Below, piece by piece: positions 7,138 through 14,469 of a stretch of DNA of 14,469 nt. The stretch's first letter is position 1; each line of letters begins with the position of its first letter. The notes beneath the pieces were generated by a model, which had not been told where the DNA came from, made no database searches, and saw nothing but the letters and a program-made list of their open reading frames with translations. This DNA comes from CAZBEL01 sp964628055 (lineage in GTDB: Bacteria; Fidelibacterota; Marinisomatia; Marinisomatales; TCS56), in contig CAZVNL010000047.1 in the NCBI GenBank assembly GCA_964628055.1, forward strand, positions 1-14,469. Reading direction: 5' to 3'. A program made the translations under genes and the position numbers.

Positions 7138-10100
7138 TTGACATACATTCAATCCACAAAGATCGATATTTCCAAGAACTTCAACGCCATTACCATAGGT
7201 TTGGCTTCGCCGGAAATGATTCTGGCCCGGAGCTATGGCGAAGTTCTTAAACCGGAAACCATCAATTACCGTTCCTATAAACCGGAGAAGGACGGCCTCT
7301 TTTGCGAAAAGATATTTGGCCCGGTGAAAGATTATGAGTGTCATTGTAGCAAGTACAAGGGCATTCGCTATCGTGGGATTATTTGTGATCGTTGCGGTGT
7401 GGAGGTAACTCGCAAGAAGGTCCGCCGTGATCGCATGGGGCATATCACCCTGGCTGTTCCTGTAGTCCATATCTGGTATTTAAGGTCCATTCCCAGCAAG
7501 CTCAGCTATCTGACCGGCCTAAGCACGCGGGATTTAGAGCGCATTATTTATTACGAAATCTATGTGGTCATTGAGCCGGGTAAAAGTGGTCTGGAAAAAC
7601 TGCAACTAATCGATGAACAGACCTACCTGGAAACGGAAGAAACCTACGGTTTTTACGCCGTAAATGAAGATGAACGGGATAATGAGGAATATTTTTATGC
7701 CGCCATGGGAGGCGAGGCCCTTAAGGAAATATTGACCCGTTTGAACTTGAATGAACTTAAAAATGAGTTGGAAGGGATCATTAAAAAGTCCCGTTCAAAG
7801 CAAAAGCGGGCCGACGCTCTTAAACGACTGAAGGTCGTTAAATCTTTCATTCCTTCCATGAGCAAAAAGAAGGTGAACCGTCCCGAGTGGATGGTTATTT
7901 CCGTTCTTCCCGTAATCCCCCCCGAATTGCGTCCTTTAGTACCCCTGGAAGGAGGGCGTTTCGCCGCTAGTGACCTCAACGACCTCTACCGGAGAATTAT
8001 CATCCGGAATAACCGGTTAAAGCAATTAATCGACATCAAAGCCCCCGATGTGATTTTACGGAATGAAAAACGCATGTTACAGGAATCGGTGGATGCTCTG
8101 TTTGATAACAGTCGCCGTAAAACGGCCATTCGAAGCGGTACCCGGCGGCCCCTGAAATCTATTTCTGATATGCTGCGGGGGAAAACGGGTCGGTTCCGCC
8201 AAAATCTCTTAGGTAAACGCGTCGATTATTCCGGGCGCTCAGTCATCGTAGTCGGCCCTGAATTGAAATTGAATGAGTGTGGGTTGCCCAAGGATATGGC
8301 GTTGGAATTGTTCAAACCCCACACCATTTATGAACTCATTAAGCGGGGATACGCGCAAACACCACGCAGTGCCAAGTTAATGGTGGAAAACCGAGATCCC
8401 ATCGTCTACCAGGTGTTGGAATACGTGGTAAAAGATCACCCGGTGCTCTTAAACCGGGCGCCTACCTTGCACCGTTTGGGCATCCAGGCCTTCCAGCCTG
8501 TTTTGGTGGATGGGAAAGCCATTAAAATCCATCCGTTAGTATGTGCGGCTTTCAATGCGGACTTTGATGGCGACCAGATGGCGGTCCACGTTCCCCTTTC
8601 CATCCCAGCGCAGATGGAAGCCCGCATTCTCATGCTTTCCAGCCATAATATTCTCCATCCTGCTAACGGTAAACCCATTGCCATTCCCTCCCAGGATATG
8701 GTGTTAGGATGTTACTACCTCACCAGGCAGCGCAAAGGGGCCAAGGGTGAAGGGAAGAGTTTCTCCGGCTTTGATGAGGTGCTGTTGGCCTACGAGAACC
8801 GCGAGGTGGACATCAATGCCATTATTAACGTGCGCCACAAGGGTAAGTGGATAAAAAATACTACAGTGGGACGGGTTATGTTTAACTCTATACTACCCGA
8901 AGAATTGGACTACGTGGATGGCATGATTAATAAGAAAAGTCTGGAAAAAATTGTTAACCAGTCCTATCTGGTCTCTGGGAACTACCGGACTATCGAGTTC
9001 CTGGATGATCTTAAAGATATCGGTTTCGAAATTGCTACGCGCAGTGGTAGTTCCATTTCTATAAGTGACATTCTCGTGCCGGAACAGAAGCAGAAAATCA
9101 TCGAGAAAGCCTTCCAGGAGGTTGACACGATCCAGGATAAGTACAACCGGCATATTCTCACTGATGGTGAACGCTACAATAAAGTGATTGATGTCTGGAC
9201 CCATGCTACCAACATGGTGGCTGCCACCATGATGAAGGCGCTGGAAAATGACGATCAAGGCTTCAATCCCGTTTTTATGATGGCCGATTCCGGCGCTCGC
9301 GGTAGTCAGGACCAGATTAAACAGTTGGCGGGTATGCGGGGCTTGATGGCCAAGCCTAAGAAATCGATGACGGGTGGTAAGGGCGAAATTATTGAGTCGC
9401 CCATTACCTCGAATTTCAAGGAAGGCCTCTCGGTTTTAGAATACTTTATCTCCACGCACGGGGCCCGGAAAGGTCTGGCTGACACCGCGCTAAAAACAGC
9501 CGACGCCGGCTACCTCACCCGTCGCTTGGTGGACGTAGCCCAGGATGTGGTGGTCTACGAAGAAGATTGTGGAACCATCAACGGGATCGTGATCTCCGAC
9601 CTGAAAGAAGGGGAGGAAATCATCGAACCGTTAGCCGACCGCGTCCTGGGAAGAACCATATTGGACGACTTCATTGTCGACGGTAAGGTGAAAATCAAGG
9701 CCAACGAGGTTATCAGTGAAAAAGAGGCGGAAATTATTTCTAACAGCAATGTTGAAAGCATTCGGATTCGTTCCGTGCTCACCTGCGAATCGCTGAAGGG
9801 GGTTTGTGCCAAGTGTTACGGTTGGAATCTTTCCACCCATCGATTGGTGAACTTGGGGACGGCTGTCGGGATTCAAGCAGCCCAAAGCATCGGTGAACCG
9901 GGGACGCAGTTGACGCTGCGAACGTTCCATATTGGCGGTACGGCCACCCGGATTATTGAGCAGTCCGAAATGCGCGCGAAACGGGGTGGCAAAGTCCAAT
10001 TCTCCGAAGGATTGGAAGTGGCCGAAACCATCGATGAAGCCGGAACAAAAGTCACCCGCTGCATGGTCCGCAATGGTAAAATCACCATTCTGGATAGCAA

Positions 10101-11382
10101 TAATATCGGTCGCGCCTTCTACAACGTACCTTATGGAGCCAACATGCTGGTCTCTGACGGAGAGAAGGTGAAAGCCAGAACGATCCTGTTCCAATGGGAT
10201 CCCTACACAGACATCATTTTGGCTCGGGAGACAGGTATTGTCCGTCTTAAAGATTTCATCGAAGGGGATACCTACAGTGTAGAGGCCGTGGAAGGCGGAA
10301 AGAAACAGATGGTGATCCGGGAAGCCAAGGATCGCCGGTTGAGTCCGCATATTGAGATCGTTAATAAGGAAGGTAAAATCCTGGCCGGAGAAACCATATT
10401 GCCGGTGAAAGCCTCGTTAGTTATTAATGATGGGCAGAAGGTTCAGCGCGGTCAAACGCTCGTAAAAATTCCTCGGGACATTGCTAAAACTCGCGACATC
10501 ACCGGTGGTTTGCCTCGGGTGGCCGAATTATTTGAGGCCCGTACCCCGGCGAATCCCGCGGTAGTAAGTGAGATCGATGGACGGGTGAAATTTGGCGAAA
10601 CAAAACGGGGAATTAGAACCATCCTCGTGGAAAGTACCAATGACGAGGTGCGCAAATATTCCATTCCTTACGGGAAACACGTCATTGTGCACGAAGGGGA
10701 TTACATCACCGCTGGAACCCAGCTCTGCGAAGGGGCCATTACTCCTTCCGGCGTGCTGAGTATTTTAGGTCCCGGAAAAGTGCGCGAATACCTGGTCAAT
10801 GAAATTCAAGAAGTGTACCGTCTCCAGGGCGTGAAAATCAACGACAAACACATTGAGGTCATCGTCCGGCAAATGATGCAAAAGGTCAGTATTGTGGATC
10901 CTGGCGACTCCGATTTTCTCCCCGAAGACCGGGTCAACCGCGCCGAGTTCTTTAAAAGCAATAATGAATTGAAGTCCATGGTGGTGATTACCGATCCTGG
11001 TAACTCGGACCTTGAGGAAAAGGCGTTGATTAAGAAGACCGAGCTGAGGGATATTAATGAAGCGCTCAAGGAAGCAGGGAAGAAACCGGCCAAGTCGCGG
11101 AAGACAAAACCCACCACCTTCGAACCCCTTTTAATGGGGATTACCCAGGCGTCATTGAATACGGATAGTTTCATTTCGGCGGCCTCGTTCCAGGAAACAA
11201 CACGGGTTCTAACCGATGCTGCCTCGGCGGGAAAGACCGATTACCTGCGGGGACTCAAGGAAAACGTGGCCGTTGGACGGTTGATTCCGGCTGGGACAGG
11301 GACCCCTCGGTTGAAGAACATTTTAGTGGAGACGGTTTCTGCCGAACAACCCGAAGAAACCGTGGCCAAGGCCGTAAGTTAA
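7138..11382 (+). CDS. rpoC: DNA-directed RNA polymerase subunit beta'
   Basis: The 1414-residue protein is full length. The N-terminal zinc site is C68, C70, C83, C86. The catalytic magnesium loop NADFDGDQM has D475, D477 and D479. The second zinc site is C811 with C883, C890, C893. The bridge-helix block STHGARKGLADTALKTADAG is intact, and the trigger-loop start is TQLTLRTFHIGG (923-934). About 185 residues separate that from the second half (ITGGLPRVAELFEAR from 1121), so an SI3-type insertion is present. A short insert (about 742-750, KSMTGGKGE) precedes the bridge helix relative to E. coli. Two DPG(D/N)SD motifs occur near the C-terminus. These traits fit an FCB lineage. The start is TTG; the first internal ATG (residue 27) would remove conserved sequence. 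Confidence 0.98.
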   Translation: MTYIQSTKIDISKNFNAITIGLASPEMILARSYGEVLKPETINYRSYKPEKDGLFCEKIFGPVKDYECHCSKYKGIRYRGIICDRCGVEVTRKKVRRDRMGHITLAVPVVHIWYLRSIPSKLSYLTGLSTRDLERIIYYEIYVVIEPGKSGLEKLQLIDEQTYLETEETYGFYAVNEDERDNEEYFYAAMGGEALKEILTRLNLNELKNELEGIIKKSRSKQKRADALKRLKVVKSFIPSMSKKKVNRPEWMVISVLPVIPPELRPLVPLEGGRFAASDLNDLYRRIIIRNNRLKQLIDIKAPDVILRNEKRMLQESVDALFDNSRRKTAIRSGTRRPLKSISDMLRGKTGRFRQNLLGKRVDYSGRSVIVVGPELKLNECGLPKDMALELFKPHTIYELIKRGYAQTPRSAKLMVENRDPIVYQVLEYVVKDHPVLLNRAPTLHRLGIQAFQPVLVDGKAIKIHPLVCAAFNADFDGDQMAVHVPLSIPAQMEARILMLSSHNILHPANGKPIAIPSQDMVLGCYYLTRQRKGAKGEGKSFSGFDEVLLAYENREVDINAIINVRHKGKWIKNTTVGRVMFNSILPEELDYVDGMINKKSLEKIVNQSYLVSGNYRTIEFLDDLKDIGFEIATRSGSSISISDILVPEQKQKIIEKAFQEVDTIQDKYNRHILTDGERYNKVIDVWTHATNMVAATMMKALENDDQGFNPVFMMADSGARGSQDQIKQLAGMRGLMAKPKKSMTGGKGEIIESPITSNFKEGLSVLEYFISTHGARKGLADTALKTADAGYLTRRLVDVAQDVVVYEEDCGTINGIVISDLKEGEEIIEPLADRVLGRTILDDFIVDGKVKIKANEVISEKEAEIISNSNVESIRIRSVLTCESLKGVCAKCYGWNLSTHRLVNLGTAVGIQAAQSIGEPGTQLTLRTFHIGGTATRIIEQSEMRAKRGGKVQFSEGLEVAETIDEAGTKVTRCMVRNGKITILDSNNIGRAFYNVPYGANMLVSDGEKVKARTILFQWDPYTDIILARETGIVRLKDFIEGDTYSVEAVEGGKKQMVIREAKDRRLSPHIEIVNKEGKILAGETILPVKASLVINDGQKVQRGQTLVKIPRDIAKTRDITGGLPRVAELFEARTPANPAVVSEIDGRVKFGETKRGIRTILVESTNDEVRKYSIPYGKHVIVHEGDYITAGTQLCEGAITPSGVLSILGPGKVREYLVNEIQEVYRLQGVKINDKHIEVIVRQMMQKVSIVDPGDSDFLPEDRVNRAEFFKSNNELKSMVVITDPGNSDLEEKALIKKTELRDINEALKEAGKKPAKSRKTKPTTFEPLLMGITQASLNTDSFISAASFQETTRVLTDAASAGKTDYLRGLKENVAVGRLIPAGTGTPRLKNILVETVSAEQPEETVAKAVS

Positions 11383-11409
11383 TCTAAGAGTCTAAGATAG
11401 TAAAAATGC

Positions 11410-11442
11410 TTTGCTACACACGAGCGATGTGTGATAATTTTG
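11410..11442 (+). promoter_or_regulatory. Candidate promoter of the str genes (rpsL-rpsG-fusA-tuf)
   Basis: The rpoC-rpsL spacer contains TTTG (11410-11413), 21 bases, then TAATTTTG (11435-11442). This matches the Bacteroidota housekeeping promoter pattern TTTG / TAnnTTTG. The same stretch also fits a sigma-70 reading: TTGCTA (11411-11416), 16 bases, then GATAAT (11433-11438) with an extended -10 TG at 11430-11431. Transcription would start around 11445-11450, leaving a 13-18 base leader before rpsL. It is the best promoter-like sequence I find in the window. Activity is inferred. Confidence 0.5.
11417..11433. repeat. Inverted repeat CACAC-N7-GTGTG inside the candidate str promoter
   Basis: CACAC (11417-11421) and GTGTG (11429-11433) flank a seven-base loop (GAGCGAT). 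The dyad sits between the candidate -35/-33 and -10/-7 elements, where an operator could lie. As RNA it is a weak five-pair hairpin followed by GATAATTTT, too poor to call a terminator. It may be chance. Confidence 0.3.
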
Positions 11443-11462
11443 CCGGCTTTTAAGTAATCATT

Positions 11463-11837
11463 ATGCCGACGATAAACCAACTCATTCGCAAAGGACGTAA
11501 GCGGGTAGTGAGCAAGCGCTCCACACCGGCCCTAAAAGGTAATCCGCAAAAGCGTGGTGTTTGTACCCGTGTTTATACCACTACACCCAAAAAACCCAAC
11601 TCCGCTTTACGAAAAGTCGCCCGCGTTCGATTGACCAACAGCATCGAGGTCACGGCTTATATTCCCGGTGAAGGGCACAACCTCCAAGAGCACTCCATTG
11701 TTCTTATCGAAGGGGGACGGGTCAAAGACCTTCCTGGCGTTCGTTACCATATTATTCGCGGCACCCTGGACACAGCTGGTGTCTCTGACCGCGCCACCAG
11801 TCGCTCCCGGTACGGAGCTAAAAAACCCAAGTCCTGA
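11463..11837 (+). CDS. rpsL: 30S ribosomal protein S12
   Basis: The 124-residue protein starts MPTINQLIRKGRKR and is full length. The decoding-centre loops are intact: TTTPKKPNSALRK (39-51), with the lysines that correspond to E. coli K42/K43, and GGRVKDLPGVRYH (84-96), with K88 (E. coli K87) and D89, the aspartate that is beta-methylthiolated in many bacteria. Nothing in these loops suggests streptomycin resistance. S12 monitors codon-anticodon pairing in the 30S A site. The ATG at 11463 has only a weak SD (TAAG in the leader). It is the first gene after the candidate promoter at 11410-11442. rpsG begins two bases after its stop. Confidence 0.98.
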   Translation: MPTINQLIRKGRKRVVSKRSTPALKGNPQKRGVCTRVYTTTPKKPNSALRKVARVRLTNSIEVTAYIPGEGHNLQEHSIVLIEGGRVKDLPGVRYHIIRGTLDTAGVSDRATSRSRYGAKKPKS

Positions 11838-11839
11838 TC

Positions 11840-12304
11840 ATGAGAAGAAGACGCCCAGAAAAACGTACCATTGACCCCGATCCGGTCTATCACGATATTG
11901 CCGTCGCCAAATTTGTGAACTATCTCATGCAGCGGGGGAAAAAGGGTTTAGCCGAAAGAATTTTTTATGAAGCCATGGACGTGATCCAGAAGCGAACCAA
12001 ATCAGAAGGACTCAAGATTTTCCATCAAGCCATCGAGAATGCTTCCCCCATGGTGGAAGTGAAATCTCGACGCATTGGTGGTGCCACTTACCAGGTCCCT
12101 ATTGAGGTTCCCAAGCACCGCCGCTTTTATTTGGCTTCTACCTGGATTATCGATGCTGCCAAACGTCGCGTGGGGAAACCCATGACGGAAAAACTGGCCA
12201 CGGAGCTGATCATGGCCGCGAATGGCGAAGGCGGCGCCATTAAAAAGAAGGATGATACCCATCGTATGGCCGAGGCCAACAAAGCGTTTGCCCATTATCG
12301 ATAG
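11840..12304 (+). CDS. rpsG: 30S ribosomal protein S7
   Basis: The 154-residue protein is close to the usual 155-156. It has the basic N-terminal tail MRRRRPEKRTIDPDPVYHD (1-19), the helical core VAKFVNYLMQRGKKGLAERI (22-41), and the conserved beta-hairpin region SRRIGGATYQVPIEV (77-91). S7 nucleates assembly of the 30S head on 16S rRNA and contacts E-site tRNA and mRNA. In E. coli it represses the str operon by binding the rpsL-rpsG spacer. Here that spacer is only two bases, so that mode of control cannot apply in the same form. No SD is evident before the ATG, suggesting coupling to rpsL. The short MRRRRPEKR start resembles S7 of FCB bacteria. Confidence 0.98.
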   Translation: MRRRRPEKRTIDPDPVYHDIAVAKFVNYLMQRGKKGLAERIFYEAMDVIQKRTKSEGLKIFHQAIENASPMVEVKSRRIGGATYQVPIEVPKHRRFYLASTWIIDAAKRRVGKPMTEKLATELIMAANGEGGAIKKKDDTHRMAEANKAFAHYR

Positions 12305-12310
12305 GCTAAG

Positions 12311-14404
12311 ATGATGAAAAAGATACCCTTAGATCGTGTTCGGAATATTGGTATCATGGCCCATATCGATGCGGGTAAAACCACCCTCACGGAACGGATT
12401 TTATTCTACACCGGGCGGACCCACCGCATGGGGGAGGTTCACGAAGGCGGTGCCACCATGGATTGGATGGAGCAGGAGAAAGAACGGGGAATTACCATTA
12501 CTTCGGCTGCTACCACTACCATCTGGTCGGATCATCGCATTAATATTATTGATACTCCCGGGCATGTGGATTTTACCGTGGAAGTAGAACGTTCACTGCG
12601 GGTATTGGATGGGGCAGTAGCCGTTTTTTGCGCCGTGGGAGGCGTGGAACCCCAGAGTGAAACCGTGTGGCGTCAAGCCGATAAATACAATGTTCCCCGG
12701 ATTGCTTTTGTTAATAAAATGGACCGTGTGGGCTCGGATTTTTATCATGTCCTGGAGATGATGAAAGATCGGCTGGGAGCCAAGCCTTTGCCTATCGTTA
12801 TTCCCATTGGCTCCGGCGACTTGTTTACGGGAATTATTGACCTGCTTTCGATGCAGGCCATTTTGTATAACGAATCTTCTCTGGGGGCCCGTTTCGATTA
12901 TGGTGAGATTCCCAACGATATGTTGGATGAAGCCCGGAAATGGCGCCATCATCTCATCGAAGAAACAGCGGCTTACGACGAACAATTGTTAGGAAAATAC
13001 GTGGCCGAAGAAGAGATCACGGTGGACGAGATCAAAACTGCCATTCGTAAAGGCTGCCTGGACAACACGTTTATTCCCACCCTCTGCGGATCAGCTTTCA
13101 AGAACAAGGGTGTCCAGCGACTCCTGGATGCCGTAGTTGATTTCTTACCCTCCCCGCTGGATATCGGTGCGATCCTTGGCCAGGATATGAACAATTCTGA
13201 CATCAAATTGTCGCGGGAACCGAGTGAGTCAGAACCCTTTAGCGCTCTGGCTTTCAAAATCATAACCGATCCGTACGTGGGTAAACTAACTTATTTACGC
13301 ATTTATTCCGGTGTAATGCGGAAGGGGTCCTACATATACAATCCCAATATTGGAAGACGGGAACGGATCAGTCGCTTACTACTCATGCATGCCAATAAAC
13401 GGGAAGAATTAGACGCCGTTTCGGCGGGCGAAATTGTCGCTGCGGTGGGCCTGAAAGGGACCAACACAGGTCATACCCTCTGTGACGAGAAAGCGCCAAT
13501 TGTTTTAGAAACCATGGATTTTCCAGAGCCGGTAGTGGAAGTCTCTGTGGAGCCAGTGAGTAAGGCCGACCAGGACAACCTTTCCAAGGCGTTATTAAAG
13601 TTAGGTGACGAAGACCCAACCTTTAAAGTTTCTACCAATCCCGATACGGGCCAAACAATTATTGCCGGCATGGGGGAATTACATTTAGAGATTCTCATTG
13701 ACCGGTTGCTGAGGGAATTCAGGGTGAAGGCTCACGTCGGTCGGCCGCAAGTTGCCTATACCGAAGCTATCACCAAACGCGTTGAAAATGTGGAAGCCAA
13801 GTTCGTCCGCCAGTCCGGTGGTCACGGACAATACGGCCACGTAGTGATCAACGTGGAGCCTAACGAACCTGGCAAAGGATATCATTTCACAGACAAGATT
13901 GTTGGCGGCGTTATCCCCAGGGAGTTTATTAAGCCCGTAAACGCAGGGATTCAAGAAGCTTTGAAAAATGGGGTTCTAGCTGGGTATCCAATAGAGGATA
14001 TTCGGGTGGAGCTGGTCTTCGGTTCCTACCATGAAGTCGACTCCTCAGAGATGGCTTTCAAAATTGCCGGGTCCATGGCCATTCAGGAAGCCTGTCGGAG
14101 GGCCAAGCCAGTGCTCATGGAGCCCATTATGAAAGTGGAAGTGATTGTTCCCGAAGAATACTTGGGGGATGTCATGGGCGATATCAACTCGCGGCGGGGC
14201 CACGTGGAAGGCATGACGCAACGCCGGGATGCCCATGTTTTGAAAGCTACCGTTCCCCTCAGCAGGATGTTTGGTTATGTCACTGACTTGCGGTCTCTCA
14301 CTCAGGGGCGGGCTGTTTTCCACATGGACTTTTCCTATTACCAGCAAGTTCCACCCAATGTGGAAGAACAAATAATTGAACGTGTACACGGTAAAGCATC
14401 TTAA
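12311..14404 (+). CDS. fusA: Elongation factor G
   Basis: The 697-residue translational GTPase is full length. G motifs are intact: P-loop AHIDAGKTT (17-25), switch II DTPGH (81-85) and NKMD (135-138), with GSAFKNKG as the G5 region. Domains II-V follow, including GMGELHLEILIDRL (domain III) and FVRQSGGHGQYGHVVINVEP (domain IV). EF-G drives tRNA-mRNA translocation and, with RRF, ribosome recycling. Its place after rpsL-rpsG and before tuf marks it as the main EF-G and not a paralogue. Two adjacent ATGs (12311 and 12314) are possible starts. The weak SD TAGG (12302-12305), overlapping the rpsG stop, sits slightly better for the second, which would shorten the protein by one residue. Confidence 0.98.
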   Translation: MMKKIPLDRVRNIGIMAHIDAGKTTLTERILFYTGRTHRMGEVHEGGATMDWMEQEKERGITITSAATTTIWSDHRINIIDTPGHVDFTVEVERSLRVLDGAVAVFCAVGGVEPQSETVWRQADKYNVPRIAFVNKMDRVGSDFYHVLEMMKDRLGAKPLPIVIPIGSGDLFTGIIDLLSMQAILYNESSLGARFDYGEIPNDMLDEARKWRHHLIEETAAYDEQLLGKYVAEEEITVDEIKTAIRKGCLDNTFIPTLCGSAFKNKGVQRLLDAVVDFLPSPLDIGAILGQDMNNSDIKLSREPSESEPFSALAFKIITDPYVGKLTYLRIYSGVMRKGSYIYNPNIGRRERISRLLLMHANKREELDAVSAGEIVAAVGLKGTNTGHTLCDEKAPIVLETMDFPEPVVEVSVEPVSKADQDNLSKALLKLGDEDPTFKVSTNPDTGQTIIAGMGELHLEILIDRLLREFRVKAHVGRPQVAYTEAITKRVENVEAKFVRQSGGHGQYGHVVINVEPNEPGKGYHFTDKIVGGVIPREFIKPVNAGIQEALKNGVLAGYPIEDIRVELVFGSYHEVDSSEMAFKIAGSMAIQEACRRAKPVLMEPIMKVEVIVPEEYLGDVMGDINSRRGHVEGMTQRRDAHVLKATVPLSRMFGYVTDLRSLTQGRAVFHMDFSYYQQVPPNVEEQIIERVHGKAS

Positions 14405-14411
14405 CAAACTC

Positions 14412-14418
14412 AGGAGGT
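14412..14418 (+). promoter_or_regulatory. Strong ribosome binding site for tuf
   Basis: AGGAGGT lies seven bases before the ATG at 14426 in the 21-base fusA-tuf gap. It is one of the two strongest SD sequences in the window (with rpoB), as expected for one of the most abundant cell proteins. Confidence 0.8.
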
Positions 14419-14425
14419 AAGCGAC

Positions 14426-14469
14426 ATGGCGAAGGCGAAGTTTGAGCGGACGAAGCCGCACATCAACAT
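14426..14469 (+). CDS. tuf: Elongation factor Tu, N-terminal end only (3' truncated by window edge)
   Basis: Fourteen codons read MAKAKFERTKPHIN, the conserved start of bacterial EF-Tu just before its P-loop (normally followed by VGTIGHVDHGKT, beyond the window). The gene follows fusA by 21 bases with a strong SD, the classic rpsL-rpsG-fusA-tufA arrangement. It is the counterpart of the tuf gene whose last codons open the window. No overlapping sequence is available to compare the two copies. Confidence 0.95.
   Translation, partial: MAKAKFERTKPHIN

Noticed and set aside
9631..10350. 239-codon open frame on the minus strand inside rpoC
   Set aside because: It lies wholly antisense to conserved RpoC coding sequence (zinc site, trigger loop), has no recognisable protein features, and is explained by codon bias of the real gene.
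10891..11020. Repeated DPG(D/N)SD motif near the RpoC C-terminus as a novel duplication
   Set aside because: I recall the same double motif in Bacteroidota-type RpoC, so it is a lineage trait and not a new event.
11417..11441. Hairpin plus T-rich run as an intrinsic terminator after rpoC
   Set aside because: The stem is only five base pairs, and the following tract is GATAATTTT and not a continuous T-run. A promoter reading explains the same bases better.

Overview
The window holds a compact, entirely plus-strand block of core information-processing genes, not an accessory region. In order it carries: the 3' end of a tuf gene (EF-Tu), rpmG (L33), tRNA-Trp(CCA), secE, nusG, rplK (L11), rplA (L1), rplJ (L10), rplL (L7/L12), rpoB, rpoC, rpsL (S12), rpsG (S7), fusA (EF-G), and the 5' end of a second tuf gene. 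I see no mobile element, CRISPR array, toxin-antitoxin pair, phage gene or unknown gene of convincing size. I do not think it contains an undescribed system; the findings are about regulation, start codons, assembly and lineage.

Organism: a bacterium of moderate GC. RpoB and RpoC look like those of the Fibrobacterota-Chlorobiota-Bacteroidota (FCB) supergroup. RpoC has a short glycine/lysine-rich insert just before the bridge helix, a large insert inside the trigger loop, and a duplicated Asp-Pro-Gly motif near the C-terminus. S7 starts with the short basic N-terminus I associate with that group. Several genes have clear Shine-Dalgarno (SD) sequences, which is less usual in Bacteroidota proper, so a deeper FCB-type lineage (for example Marinimicrobia-, Calditrichota- or Ignavibacteria-like) is possible. 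This placement is recalled family knowledge, not a computed tree.

Layout: positions 1-511 hold tuf end, rpmG, a 130-base spacer, tRNA-Trp and a 93-base spacer. Positions 512-3284 hold secE-nusG-rplKAJL, packed with gaps of -4 to 17 bases. Positions 3349-11382 hold rpoB and rpoC, both apparently starting with TTG. An 80-base spacer (11383-11462) with a good candidate promoter leads into the str cluster rpsL-rpsG-fusA-tuf.

Functionally, the set supplies the catalytic core of RNA polymerase (beta, beta'), a transcription factor that can link it to the ribosome (NusG), the ribosomal GTPase-recruiting stalk (L11, L10, L7/L12) with L1, the translocase subunit SecE, two 30S proteins, both elongation GTPases and one tRNA. 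No gene-free stretch exceeds 130 bases.
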